Part shown: piece by piece, positions 49,451-60,488 of the stretch
How the letters are laid out: each line of letters begins with the position of its first letter
How positions within the stretch are numbered: position 1 is the stretch's first letter
DNA from: Roseateles aquatilis
GTDB taxonomy: Bacteria > Pseudomonadota > Gammaproteobacteria > Burkholderiales > Burkholderiaceae_C
NCBI RefSeq assembly: GCF_002205645.1
Contig: NZ_NIOF01000001.1
Span: 248,001 to 312,000 of the forward strand
Reading direction: 5' to 3'
DNA: 64,000 bases
Made by a program: the position numbers and the translations under genes
The notes under the pieces: generated by a model
The model's database searches: none
What the model saw: the letters and a program-made list of their open reading frames with translations, nothing else
Told to the model about the DNA's origin: nothing

Positions 49451-50329
49451 TCAGCCCAGCAGGGACATGACCAGGCCGGACATGCTGTTGCTTTGCTTGA
49501 GCATGGCGGTGCCCGACTGCATCAGCATCTGCTTCGTGGTCATCGTGGACGACTCGGCGGCGAAGTCCGTGTCCATGATGCGGCCCTTGGCGGCCGACGT
49601 GTTGGTGCTCATGTTCTGCAGGTTGTTGTAGACATGGTCCAGGCGGTTGGCCGCGGCGCCGAAGGAAGCGCGCAGTTCGCCGACCTTGTCGATCGCGCCG
49701 CCGATGGTCGTCAGCATCGTGTTGGCCGTGGCGGACAGTTCCGCGCCGGCGGCCGGCGTGGCGTTGTACTGCTTGGAGACATTGCCCAGCGCCGTCGCCA
49801 GCGCGGTCAGCTGGCCGCTGACGTCCACGCTCATCGATTCACCGGCCGACGCGCCGATCTGGAAACTCATCGCGGTGGACATCTTGCCGCCGGCGCCGGT
49901 GATGAGGGCGCCGTCCGAGAACAGCTGCGTGCCGCCGAAGGACGTGTTCTTGATGATGTTGGTCAGCTCGGTGCCCAGCGCGTCGTACTCGCCTTGCATG
50001 GCGGTCTTGTCGGTCGCGGTCGACGAGGCCGAGAAGGCTTCCGTGGCCAGGTCCTTCATGCGCAGCAGGATGTTGCTGACTTCGTTCAGCGCGCCTTCCC
50101 CGGTCTGCAGCATCGAGATGCCGTTCTGCGTGTTGCGCTGGGCGACGGCCATGCCGCGGGTCTGGGCGTCCAGGCGGGTGGCGATCTGCAGGCCGGCGGC
50201 GTCGTCCATCGCGGAATTGACGCGATAGCCGGTACCCAGGCGGGTCATCGAGGTGGCCAGGCTCTTCTGCGACGAGCTCAGCGAGTTCTGGGTCGACAGG
50301 GCCGCGGCATTGGTGTGCAGGCTCAACAT
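49451..50329 (-). CDS. Flagellin (LafA-type)
   Basis: A 292-residue filament protein. ATG 50329 is preceded by AGGAG at 8-nt spacing and gives the standard start MLSLHTNAAALSTQNSL; an upstream in-frame start adds 16 unrelated residues. N-terminal D0/D1 (STQNSLSSSQKSLATSMTRLGTGYRVNSAMDDAAGLQIATRLDAQTRGM) and C-terminal D1/D0 (AANRLDHVYNNLQNMSTNTSAAKGRIMDTDFAAESSTMTTKQMLMQSGTAMLKQSNSM) are intact; the central variable region is minimal, as in lateral flagellins. It is about 3.6 kb from the rest of the cluster. A sigma-28-like promoter lies 70-97 nt upstream. Confidence 0.97.
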   Translation of the reverse strand: MLSLHTNAAALSTQNSLSSSQKSLATSMTRLGTGYRVNSAMDDAAGLQIATRLDAQTRGMAVAQRNTQNGISMLQTGEGALNEVSNILLRMKDLATEAFSASSTATDKTAMQGEYDALGTELTNIIKNTSFGGTQLFSDGALITGAGGKMSTAMSFQIGASAGESMSVDVSGQLTALATALGNVSKQYNATPAAGAELSATANTMLTTIGGAIDKVGELRASFGAAANRLDHVYNNLQNMSTNTSAAKGRIMDTDFAAESSTMTTKQMLMQSGTAMLKQSNSMSGLVMSLLG

Positions 50330-50398
50330 TTGATTCGCTCCTAGAGAGTGGTCTTGCGCTTGTTGGGTGAGGAGCAATCAACTGCCCTCCCCACCACA

Positions 50399-50426
50399 GG
50401 ACGACCCCGCGACGGAACGACTTAAA
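50399..50426 (-). promoter_or_regulatory. Sigma-28-like promoter of flagellin
   Basis: On the minus strand TTTAAG (50426-50421), 14 nt, GGTCGTCC (50406-50399), with a predicted start near 50392 and a 63-nt leader. It shares its -35 sequence, exact spacing and GGTCG core with the fliD promoter. The core departs from the enteric GCCGATAA, suggesting a cognate variant for the FliA encoded in this cluster. Confidence 0.7.
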
Positions 50427-50504
50427 TCCCGCGAGAAAGATTTATTCGCCCCCCCACCACCCCCACGTCAACCACCACGCATCGGCGGCGCGCTGTCACG
50501 ACGA

Positions 50505-50608
50505 GCACGCCGAGCCGGGGCCCTTTTCCGGAAGTAGAGAAGGGAATTCGCCACCCGGGAGGGTGGCGAAGGAATGACATGGAGGAAAAGGGCCCCGGCT
50601 CGGCGTGC
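50505..50608. repeat. Nested perfect inverted repeat downstream of cfa
   Basis: Outer arms of 25 bp (50505-50529 and 50584-50608) are perfect reverse complements, built around GGGGCCC and AAAAGGG tracts. Between them is a second hairpin with a 10-bp perfect stem (TTCGCCACCC / GGGTGGCGAA, 50547-50570) and loop GGGA. The 104-bp unit can fold as a stalk with an inner arm on either strand. It lies between the flagellin promoter region and the cfa stop (50657). It may terminate cfa, but is far larger than the other terminators here, and may be a mobile palindromic element. Confidence 0.85.
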
Positions 50609-50656
50609 GCGCGCTCGGTCACCGCAGGAATGGAAGAGGACAGCGAGAACGAGCCC

Positions 50657-51997
50657 TCAGCGCTTCTCGTACATATAGCGCCGGGTCAACGGCACAGGTG
50701 CCGGTCCATGATCGCGCTTGCTGGCCAGGATCTGATAGAGCCCGAGCTCTCCGGTCTCGAACTCCAGCGCCGAAGCCGCCATGTACAGACGCCAGATCCG
50801 GTAGTGGGCCTCGTCGACGAATGCCAGCGCCTGTTCATGCGCCGCTTCCAGCCGCGCGACCCAGGCCCGCAGCGTGCGGGCGTAATGCATCCGCAGGCCT
50901 TCCACGTCGTGCAGTTCGAACTGCTGCTGCTCCATCACCCGCATCACGTTGCTGGCCCGATCGAGCTCCCCATCGGGGAACACGTAGCGGTTGATGAAGC
51001 GGGACGACAGCGCCTGCCCCCACCCCTCCTCCTCATGGGTGATGCCGTGGTTCAGGAACAGCCCGCCCGGCTTGAGCAGCCGGTTCACCGCGCCGAAGTA
51101 GGTGGGCAGGTTCTTGAGCCCGACGTGCTCGAACATGCCGACGCTGGAGACCTTGTCGAACTGGCCGGTCATGTCGCGGTAGTCGCACAGGCGGACCTCC
51201 ACCTGGCCCTGCAGTCCGGCGGCGGCGTTGCGTTCCTTCGCCAGTGCGAGCTGTCGCTCCGACAGCGTGATGCCCACCGCCTTCACGCCGTAGTGGCGCG
51301 CCGCGTGCATCACCAGCGCGCCCCAGCCGCAGCCGATGTCGAGCAGCTCCTCGCCCGGTTGCAGGTGCAGCTTGCGGCAGATGTGGTCCAGCTTGGACCA
51401 TTGGGCCTGCGCCAGCGAGGTGTCCTCGGTCTCGTAATAGGCGCAGGAGTAGACCATCGCCGGGTCCAGCCAGAGCGCGTAGAAGTCGTTGGACAGGTCG
51501 TAATGGAAAGCGATCGCGGCCTTGTTCTCGGCCCGTGTGTGCTGGCGGACGCCGGCCGAGCGCAACTCTGCGTCGGCGGCGCCCGGCGGGGGCGCGAGCA
51601 GCCGCACCGCCAGGCGCAGGCGGTCGCTCCAGGACAGCGTCAGGTCCGGCAAGTGGTCCTTGAGCTGGAGGGCGGCGAAGAAGTCACCCTCGACATCGAT
51701 CTGCTGGGTGAAATAGGCCTCGGCGAAACGCAGCGGGTCGCGCCCGAGCAGCAGGCGGCGCAGCGCGGTGGGCTCGTTGAGCACCAGCGTGAAGTCCGGC
51801 GGCAACTGGCTCTGCTGGCCGAGCCGGGTCGACCAGTTGCCCAGCCGCAGGCCCATGCTGCCCGGGTAGGCCGAGAACAGCCGCTGCAGCAGCGTCAACC
51901 CCGCCGGCGGCAGCGGCGGCGTACCCGCCGTGCCGGCGACGACCTGCGCCGCGCGGGCGGCAGCGGGCGACGTGGGGGACAAGAGTTCCTGATCCAT
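50657..51997 (-). CDS. cfa: Cyclopropane-fatty-acyl-phospholipid synthase
   Basis: A 446-residue SAM-dependent enzyme. ATG 51997 has CGAGGAAT upstream; a GTG eight codons earlier is possible. The SAM site is plain (ELLDIGCGWGALVMHAARHYGVKAVGITLSERQ), as are the CFA-family segments YDLSNDFYALWLDPAMVYSCAYYE, VSSVGMFEHVG and FINRYVFPDGELDRASNVMRVMEQ. It methylenates unsaturated acyl chains in membrane lipids, usually in stationary phase or under stress. It carries about 65 residues more than the 382-residue E. coli enzyme. Confidence 0.95.
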   Translation of the reverse strand: MDQELLSPTSPAAARAAQVVAGTAGTPPLPPAGLTLLQRLFSAYPGSMGLRLGNWSTRLGQQSQLPPDFTLVLNEPTALRRLLLGRDPLRFAEAYFTQQIDVEGDFFAALQLKDHLPDLTLSWSDRLRLAVRLLAPPPGAADAELRSAGVRQHTRAENKAAIAFHYDLSNDFYALWLDPAMVYSCAYYETEDTSLAQAQWSKLDHICRKLHLQPGEELLDIGCGWGALVMHAARHYGVKAVGITLSERQLALAKERNAAAGLQGQVEVRLCDYRDMTGQFDKVSSVGMFEHVGLKNLPTYFGAVNRLLKPGGLFLNHGITHEEEGWGQALSSRFINRYVFPDGELDRASNVMRVMEQQQFELHDVEGLRMHYARTLRAWVARLEAAHEQALAFVDEAHYRIWRLYMAASALEFETGELGLYQILASKRDHGPAPVPLTRRYMYEKR

Positions 51998-52310
51998 GCG
52001 ATTCCTCGCCCATACAGCCACGAAAGCATGTGGGTCGGCAGCGTCCGAGGGTCAGTTCTTGCCCGACCTGACGCTGACGGCCCATGGTCTTCGGTCGATA
52101 TTAGCGAATGCCCCACCCCCTTGGGGCCCCCCTGCCCGAGCCACCCCCGCCCGGATTGGGGACATTGGGCGCCTGTCGCCAAAAGCGTCCGTTGCGCCCC
52201 CGCACCGGCCGCGCCGGCCTTCGCCCAAAGGAGTCATCACAGCACGGCCCCATCGCGCCACAATCGTCCCCCAACGATCAGCCCGCAAGCAAAAAGCCAA
52301 GGAGTGAGCC

Positions 52311-55034
<2,724 letters not shown>

Positions 55035-55054
55035 CGGCCGTCGTCTTGTCGCGG

Positions 55055-55080
55055 GCCTGGCGCGGGCCCGCGCCAGGCCA
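55055..55080. terminator. Perfect 26-bp palindrome after acnA
   Basis: A 13+13 bp perfect palindrome (GGCCTGGCGCGGG and its reverse complement), 21 nt past the acnA stop. It lacks a T-run. Together with the next hairpin (55100-55134) it separates acnA from the convergent lipoprotein gene. Confidence 0.55.
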
Positions 55081-55099
55081 AACAGCCACGGAAAACGCA

Positions 55100-55134
55100 G
55101 AAGGGGCCGACAGTCGCCTGTCGAGCCCCTTCTT
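55100..55134. terminator. Bidirectional terminator between acnA and the CsgG-like gene
   Basis: Outer stem AGAAGGGGC / GCCCCTTCT with an inner CGACAG/CTGTCG extension and a 4-nt loop. On the minus strand the stem is followed by GCGTTTTCC, so it should end the lipoprotein transcript about 80 nt past its stop; on the plus strand TTCTTCAC follows. Confidence 0.65.
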
Positions 55135-55212
55135 CACGTCCAGCGATCGTCGCCGTCCTCCTGGAAAGGTCCATGGACCTTCCCTTGGGGACGCGCGGGA
55201 GCCGCTGGCGTT

Positions 55213-56196
55213 TTACTTCGAGGTGCCGGTCCCGGTGGCCGGGGGCGTGGTCGAGGTGGTGGTCGCCTTCTTGGGTGCCGGCTTGGCAGCGGGCTTGGCG
55301 GCCGGCTTCGGCGCGGCGGTGGTCGCGGCGGCGCCGTCGACGTCCTTGGACGCGGCGGTGGAGCCGCCCTGCACGCCCAGTCGGCCGCCGGTGCCCAGAC
55401 CACCCTTGACGGTTTGCGCCTTGTAGTTGCGCAGCGCCTTGACCATCTGGTTGTACGAGTCCGCGAACGCGGCCGTGATCACCTTGCCGGCCGGCGTCTT
55501 GGCATACGCGCCACCGGCGACGGCGCCACCGCCGAAGAAGCTGGCGGCGCCGAAGCCGAAGTCGAAGTTCTTGGCCGTGCCTTCGGCCGCCGAGATCTGC
55601 ACGCCCGAGCGGTTGTCCACCAGCAGCAGCGTCGTGGACGCTTCGTTCTGGTTGATGTTGGCCGCCACCGCGGTCAGCAGGCCGATGGCGCCGGTCCCGA
55701 TGCCGCCGCCACCGCCGCCGGTCTTGCCGGAGAACTGGATCTCGGGGCTCATCGTGTAGTCGGCGGCGACCATCTGGCCCTGGCCGAAGTTGCTGCCCGA
55801 GCGCACTTCACCGGACTGCATCAGCGCGCGCTCGCGCTCCATGTTGGCGAAGGCCTTGCCGCGCTCGACGATCACGAAGCAGTTGCTCTGCTGCACCATC
55901 AGGCGCAGCACCGGCAGGGTCGAGCCGAGCTGGCGGTCGCGCAGTTGCGACCACCACGGGGCGTTGGTGTCCTCGAAGATCGCCAGCGTGCCCAGCGTCT
56001 CGTCGCAATGCTCCAGCTTGCTGTTCTGGTTCTCGGCCGTCGCGCCGCCGGCGGCGCCGGAGACGGTGCCCTTGTTCTCGCCCATCGTCGGCGCGGTGGC
56101 CAGGCAGCCGGCCAGCAGCAGCGGCGACAGCAGCAAGGTGGACTTCAGGACGGCGCCAACGAGACGACCGGGAGCGAGGGTGGGAGAGGCAAGCAT
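55213..56196 (-). CDS. CsgG-family outer-membrane lipoprotein
   Basis: A 327-residue protein from ATG 56196 (TGGAGGATT upstream). Signal peptide II: KSTLLLSPLLLAGC. The CsgG/HfaB-like domain follows (LGTLAIFED...LPVLRLMVQQSNCFVIVERGKAFANMERERALMQSGEVRSGSNFGQGQMVAADYTMSPEIQFSGKT...TTLLLVDNRSGVQISAAEGTAKNFDFG), then a Lys/Pro/Ala-rich tail. CsgG forms the curli export channel, but many CsgG-like lipoproteins occur without curli genes, as here. Its partner could be the small secreted protein encoded just upstream on the same strand. Confidence 0.85.
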   Translation of the reverse strand: MLASPTLAPGRLVGAVLKSTLLLSPLLLAGCLATAPTMGENKGTVSGAAGGATAENQNSKLEHCDETLGTLAIFEDTNAPWWSQLRDRQLGSTLPVLRLMVQQSNCFVIVERGKAFANMERERALMQSGEVRSGSNFGQGQMVAADYTMSPEIQFSGKTGGGGGGIGTGAIGLLTAVAANINQNEASTTLLLVDNRSGVQISAAEGTAKNFDFGFGAASFFGGGAVAGGAYAKTPAGKVITAAFADSYNQMVKALRNYKAQTVKGGLGTGGRLGVQGGSTAASKDVDGAAATTAAPKPAAKPAAKPAPKKATTTSTTPPATGTGTSK

Positions 56197-56275
56197 GGAA
56201 TCCTCCAGTTTTTCTAGGAACGGGCGAGAACAGCCAGGCCGGAGGGATCCGGCACGGTCAGCGGGAAAAGTCGAA

Positions 56276-56662
56276 TCAATCGGCCGGGGTGGCGGGCGCG
56301 ACGCCGTAATAACCGCCGACCACCTGGCCATGCGGGTTGCCGATCCAGATGCTGGTGCCGAAGACGTCGGTGCAGCCGCCCCAGGCGACCTCGAGCGCGC
56401 GGGGCTCCTCGTTGCGGGTTTGCGCGTAGACGGACACGGTGCTGTCGGACGGGCCGATGGTGTAGCAGAGCCGCACCCAGGCCGGGCGGGGGGCGGAGGT
56501 CAGCACGGACGCGGCGCCTTCGGTGTTGCCGTCGGAGGCCTTGGCCATCCACTTGGTGCCGCGGGTCGGGCCCGGGTTGTAGGTGAACACGTAAGGCACC
56601 TGCGCCAGCGTCGCGATCGACGCAGCCAGCAATCCCGCCGCCATCAGGCCTTTGGCCACCAT
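56276..56662 (-). CDS. Small secreted protein upstream of the CsgG-like gene
   Basis: A 128-residue protein from ATG 56662 (GGGAG 7 nt upstream), with a signal peptide (MVAKGLMAAGLLAASIATLAQ). The mature part is compact and rich in aromatic and small residues, with two Cys (VRLCYTIG, WGGCTDVFG) that may pair. No family was recognised. It is 80 nt upstream of the CsgG-like lipoprotein start on the same strand, so co-expression and a joint envelope role are plausible but unproven. Confidence 0.65.
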   Translation of the reverse strand: MVAKGLMAAGLLAASIATLAQVPYVFTYNPGPTRGTKWMAKASDGNTEGAASVLTSAPRPAWVRLCYTIGPSDSTVSVYAQTRNEEPRALEVAWGGCTDVFGTSIWIGNPHGQVVGGYYGVAPATPAD

Positions 56663-57107
56663 GTCTTCACTCCCGCTCAAATGTTCTGATCAGATGAATG
56701 CGGCGGATTGTTAAGGCTTGGCGTCGAAAAGGCGAGGCCCCCATCGTGGTGGATTCCACGGAACCCCAGTCGTGGGGATGGCGCATCGGGTTGTCCCGGA
56801 GCGGTATCGAGCGATGGCCGCACACGTGGTCGTGAGAAACGGTGTACGACACGACCTGACCCCGCGATCGCGCGCATCGGCGCGGGTTGGCCGGCAGCGG
56901 CACCGACGGCCGCGAACATCGATGACCAGGGCCTTCGACATCGCTGAGCGGCGCGCGGCGCGGGACTGGCGACCGCTCCCGCGGTCCGGCCGGTGTCTCG
57001 CGTCCCCTGCTCCGGCTTCATCCGCCGCGGCGTGCGCTGCACGGATTGACTTTGGTCATGCGGTGTTGCGGCGATGCTGAAGCCATCAGGCCCACATCAC
57101 AGCCGGC
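56663..57107. other. Intergenic region, no gene seen
   Basis: About 445 bp between the small secreted protein start and the ribE stop. Short overlapping frames exist on both strands, but none has a ribosome site with a credible protein. I see no tRNA-like fold, riboswitch or repeat. Confidence 0.4.
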
Positions 57108-57797
57108 TCACTCGATCCCCAACTCCAACCCCCGCTCCTTCGCGAACATTTTCAACGCCGGCATCAGCGCCCCAATCTTCTCGGCGACCGCGTCGCGGAT
57201 GGTGTCGACCATCACCTGCGTCTGGCGCTCGATCTCGATGTGCAGCGCAGCGTCGACGCCCTTGTCACCGAAGGTGGTCATGCGCAGCGTCTCCGGGATC
57301 AGCCAGACCTCGAACCAGCCGGATCCGTCGGCCTCGCGGCCGGCCTCGGCGACCGTCAGGCTGGCGCCGTTCACCGCGATGTAGCCCTTGGCGAAGATGT
57401 AGCGCATCCACGGCGCCGGCACGGCGATGCGGATCACGTGGTTGTTGGCCGGCTGGCGGATCGCGGCCACCGTCGCCATGAAGTCGACGTGGCCCGAGAG
57501 CGGATGCCCGCCGATCTCCGCGCCGTCGCGCGCGGCGCGCTCGACGTTGATGCGGCTGCCCGTCCGCAGCTGGCCCAGCGTGGTCAGGTTCAGGCTCTGC
57601 AGCATCACGTCGAAGTCGGCCTGCGTGTCGCCCTTGAGCGCGGTGACGGTGAGGCAGACGCCGTCGCAGGCGACACTGGCGCCGATCTCCAGGTCCTTGC
57701 AGAACCCGGGCGGGAAGTCGAGGGTGAAGCTGCGCAGGCCTTCCTTGTCGGTGATCTGCGCGACCTGGGCGATGCCTTGCACGATGCCGGTGAACAT
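57108..57797 (-). CDS. ribE: Riboflavin synthase alpha subunit
   Basis: A 229-residue enzyme starting with the invariant MFTGIVQGIAQV. It holds two lumazine-binding repeats: the first with GASVACDGVCLTVTAL and the second with HPLSGHVDFMATVAAIR and AVNGASLTVAEAG. It dismutates two 6,7-dimethyl-8-ribityllumazine molecules to riboflavin. It is not next to other rib genes here, and no FMN riboswitch is seen upstream. Confidence 0.96.
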   Translation of the reverse strand: MFTGIVQGIAQVAQITDKEGLRSFTLDFPPGFCKDLEIGASVACDGVCLTVTALKGDTQADFDVMLQSLNLTTLGQLRTGSRINVERAARDGAEIGGHPLSGHVDFMATVAAIRQPANNHVIRIAVPAPWMRYIFAKGYIAVNGASLTVAEAGREADGSGWFEVWLIPETLRMTTFGDKGVDAALHIEIERQTQVMVDTIRDAVAEKIGALMPALKMFAKERGLELGIE

Positions 57798-57834
57798 GTC
57801 CGAATCTCCTGTGATCTGTGGGCCGGCCCGCGCG

Positions 57835-58182
57835 TCAGCGGTGCGACTCGAACAGCTCGGGCGAGAAGCCCAGGCTCAGCCGCCCGTCCGCCCACTCGAC
57901 GATCGGGCGCTTGATCACGCTGGGCTGCGCCACCATCAGCGCGGCGGCGCTGGCGGCGTCGATCACCGCGGCCTTGGTCGCGTCGTCCAGCTTGCGCCAG
58001 GTGGTGCCGGCGCGGTTCAGCACCTTGTCCCATCCCAGCGCGCTCATCCAGCCCGGCAGCTTGCCGGCGGGCACGCCCTGTTTCTTGTAGTCGTGGAACT
58101 GGTAAGCCAGGCCGTGTTCGTCGAGCCACGCGCGGGCGCGTTTCACGGTGTCGCAGTTGGGGATGCCGTAGAGGGTGATCAT
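57835..58182 (-). CDS. ArsC/Spx-family protein (YffB-like)
   Basis: A 115-residue thioredoxin-fold protein: [40 protein letters not shown] at the start and [22 protein letters not shown] near the end. The single Cys in NCDT matches the YffB/ArsC-like family, whose arsenate reductase activity is generally unproven. It lies 37 nt upstream of ribE on the same strand and is divergent from aat with only 14 nt between the two starts. Confidence 0.9.
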   Translation of the reverse strand: MITLYGIPNCDTVKRARAWLDEHGLAYQFHDYKKQGVPAGKLPGWMSALGWDKVLNRAGTTWRKLDDATKAAVIDAASAAALMVAQPSVIKRPIVEWADGRLSLGFSPELFESHR

Positions 58183-58196
58183 CCCGTCACGCTACC

Positions 58197-59042
58197 ATGA
58201 AGCGGATGATCCCCTGGCTAGACGACGACTCCCTGGACTTCCCGCCGACGCAGCGCGCGCTGGGCCCGCGCAGCGACGCGCCGGGACTGCTCGCGGCCGG
58301 CGGCGACCTGCGGCCCGCGCGCCTGCGCGCCGCCTACGCGCGAGGGATCTTCCCGTGGTACGGCGAGGGCCAGCCCATCCTCTGGTGGACGACCGACCCG
58401 CGCATGGTGCTACGCACCGAGGACTTCAAGGTGTCCCGTTCGCTGCGCAAGACGCTCGCGAAGTTCCGCCGCACGCCCGGCTGCGAGATCCGCGTCGACG
58501 CCGCCACCGAGACCGTCCTGAAAGCCTGCGCCAGCACCTCGCGCGACGGCCAGGACGGCACCTGGATCGTCCCCGAGATGCAGCAGGCCTATCTGCAGCT
58601 CGCCCGGGAAGGCACCGTCCACAGCGTCGAGACCTGGATCGACGGCGAGCTCGCCGGCGGGCTCTACGGCATCAACCTCGGACGTATGTTCTTCGGCGAA
58701 TCGATGTTCATGCGCAGGACCGATGCGTCCAAGATCGCCCTCGCCGCGCTGGTGTGCCTGTGCCGCGAGTTCGGCATCCCCTGGATCGACTGCCAGCAGC
58801 AGACCGGTCACCTCGCGTCGCTGGGCGCGGCACCGGTCACGCGCGGCGCGTTCGAGGCGCATCTGGCGGCCCATGTCGGCCTGCAAGCCCCCGGGGATTG
58901 GACCTATCATCCGCGGCTGTGGGCCCGGCTGGACCCGCATGACAACGCGGACGGCGCCGATGGCGCCGAGAAGGCCGACCCGTCCGCCGCCACCGACGCT
59001 CCCGACCCGAACGCACCGCTCGCAACGTCCGACAGGCCCTGA
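58197..59042 (+). CDS. aat: Leucyl/phenylalanyl-tRNA-protein transferase
   Basis: A 281-residue enzyme with the diagnostic segments [66 protein letters not shown] and [16 protein letters not shown]. It adds Leu or Phe from tRNA to proteins with N-terminal Arg or Lys, marking them for ClpAP. The last about 35 residues are an Asp/Ala/Pro-rich extension. It is followed after 2 nt by bpt, the other bacterial N-degron transferase. Confidence 0.96.
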   Translation: MKRMIPWLDDDSLDFPPTQRALGPRSDAPGLLAAGGDLRPARLRAAYARGIFPWYGEGQPILWWTTDPRMVLRTEDFKVSRSLRKTLAKFRRTPGCEIRVDAATETVLKACASTSRDGQDGTWIVPEMQQAYLQLAREGTVHSVETWIDGELAGGLYGINLGRMFFGESMFMRRTDASKIALAALVCLCREFGIPWIDCQQQTGHLASLGAAPVTRGAFEAHLAAHVGLQAPGDWTYHPRLWARLDPHDNADGADGAEKADPSAATDAPDPNAPLATSDRP

Positions 59043-59044
59043 CC

Positions 59045-59770
59045 GTGACGCACCCCAAGGAACTCCCGCTGGCCGAGCTGCAGTTCTACGCGACCGCGCC
59101 GTATCCCTGCAGCTATCTCTCGGACCGCCAGGCGCGCTCGCAGGTCGCCACGCCCAGCCACCTGATCCACGCCGACGCCTATTCCAGCCTGGTCGCCGCC
59201 GGCTTCCGGCGCAGCGGCATGTTCACTTACCGCCCCTACTGCGACGGCTGCAGGGCCTGCGTGCCGATGCGCATCCCGGCGGCGGAGTTCCGCGCCAACC
59301 GCAGCCAGCGCCGCGCCTGGGCGCAGCACGCGGACCTGCAGGCGCGCGTCATGCGGCTGGGCTACAGCGACGAGCATTACCAGCTCTACCTGCGCTACCA
59401 GGCCGGCCGGCACAGCGGCGGGGGCATGGACCACGACAGCGTCGACCAGTACACGCAGTTCCTGCTGCAGAGCCGCGTCAACTCGCGGCTGGTGGAGTTC
59501 CGCGATGCCGGCGGCGCGCTGAAGATGGTGTCCATCCTGGACATCCTCAGCGACGGCCTGTCCGCCGTGTACACCTTCTACGAGCCCGAGGCCGGCGCCA
59601 GCTACGGCACCTACAACGTGTTGTGGCAACTGCGCCAGACCACCGAACTCGGGCTGCCCCACCTGTACCTCGGCTACTGGATCGCCGAGAGCGACAAGAT
59701 GGCCTACAAGGCCCGCTTCCTGCCGCATGAGCTGCTCCGGGAGGGGCAGTGGTCGCGCGTCGCGCGCTGA
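59045..59770 (+). CDS. bpt: Aspartate/glutamate leucyltransferase
   Basis: A 241-residue enzyme starting at GTG 59045, 2 nt after aat. Signatures: [15 protein letters not shown] near the N-terminus, the Cys-rich [15 protein letters not shown], and the C-terminal [37 protein letters not shown], typical of Bpt (Ate-like). It leucylates proteins with N-terminal Asp or Glu for ClpAP/ClpS degradation. Cotranscription with aat couples both branches of the pathway. Confidence 0.95.
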   Translation: MTHPKELPLAELQFYATAPYPCSYLSDRQARSQVATPSHLIHADAYSSLVAAGFRRSGMFTYRPYCDGCRACVPMRIPAAEFRANRSQRRAWAQHADLQARVMRLGYSDEHYQLYLRYQAGRHSGGGMDHDSVDQYTQFLLQSRVNSRLVEFRDAGGALKMVSILDILSDGLSAVYTFYEPEAGASYGTYNVLWQLRQTTELGLPHLYLGYWIAESDKMAYKARFLPHELLREGQWSRVAR

Positions 59771-60064
59771 GCGCCGGCCGTCGATAAGCAAGCGTCCGCG
59801 CGACCGGACGTCCACCCGTGTCTTCGCGGCCCCGCCGCCGGGCCTCGCCACGCCGCGACACAGGAGCGGCATCCCCAGGTCGCCCACTGTCGCGACGCCG
59901 CCACCGGCAAAAATTGGTCCCACACTGGTTCTTCCTGCATTGCTGCCATCAGCGGACAGGGAAAGTCTTCAATTCGCCTCAACTGACGCCGGATCACGGT
60001 TACAGCGACATCATTACGTCACGTTACTGGATGCCCGAGGGTTAACCTGAGTGATACAGATTCG

Positions 60065-60089
60065 AGTGGTATCTACATTGCATACCACT
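60065..60089. promoter_or_regulatory. Operator-like inverted repeat upstream of the chitinase pair
   Basis: AGTGGTAT and its exact complement ATACCACT are separated by 9 bp. The TGGTAT/ATACCA half-sites resemble those of GntR-type amino-sugar regulators (DasR/NagQ-like), which would fit control by N-acetylglucosamine. No regulator gene is in the window. Confidence 0.45.
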
Positions 60090-60205
60090 ATGAGATCACC
60101 AGCGGTACCGATCTCCTAGCCGCAGCGGGCGGCGCCCACCAGCGATTGCAGACCAGCGATCGACAGGGACGACACAGCCCGCGGACAGCACGTCGATCGC
60201 GAGGA

Positions 60206-60350
60206 ATGACTTCCATGCCTGCACGCGCCCTTCCCCGGACCGCCCTCACCGCGGCGTACCGCGCCCCGCCCCGCTCAGCACCCGAATGGCCGGCGTGACG
60301 CTCGCGCGTCCGGCCCCCTTCGCCGGCTGACACCTCCGGCGCCTTTTCTT
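60206..60350 (+). promoter_or_regulatory. Leader mini-ORF and attenuator-like terminator before the chitinase
   Basis: A 30-codon frame (ATG 60206, preceded by GCGAGGA; ends TGA 60298; begins MTSMPARALPRTALTAAYRA) is followed after 22 nt by a hairpin CGCCGG-loop of 9-CCGGCG (60321-60341), then CC and TTTTCTT (60344-60350). This is a normal-looking intrinsic terminator 138 nt before the chitinase ATG. Whether the peptide is made, or the terminator regulates the chitinase, is unknown. Confidence 0.4.
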
Positions 60351-60488
60351 CCCGAGACCGACTGTTTCCGCCGCGCTGCTCCGGCAGACGCGCGGCGCGG
60401 CCGTGCTCATCCCCGCGAACCGCCGTCCCGGTGTCCGCCGCGGCGCTCGCCCCCTCACGAAGTACGACAACAACTCAAGGAGACATTC

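Larger units (their letters stand above)
59771..60488. other. Long leader/promoter region upstream of the chitinases
   Basis: About 720 bp. The part from 59900 to 60110 is AT-richer and probably holds the promoter; it contains the inverted repeat at 60065-60089. The part from 60206 to 60350 holds a mini-ORF followed by a terminator-like hairpin. From 60350 to the chitinase ribosome site I see nothing else. Confidence 0.5.
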
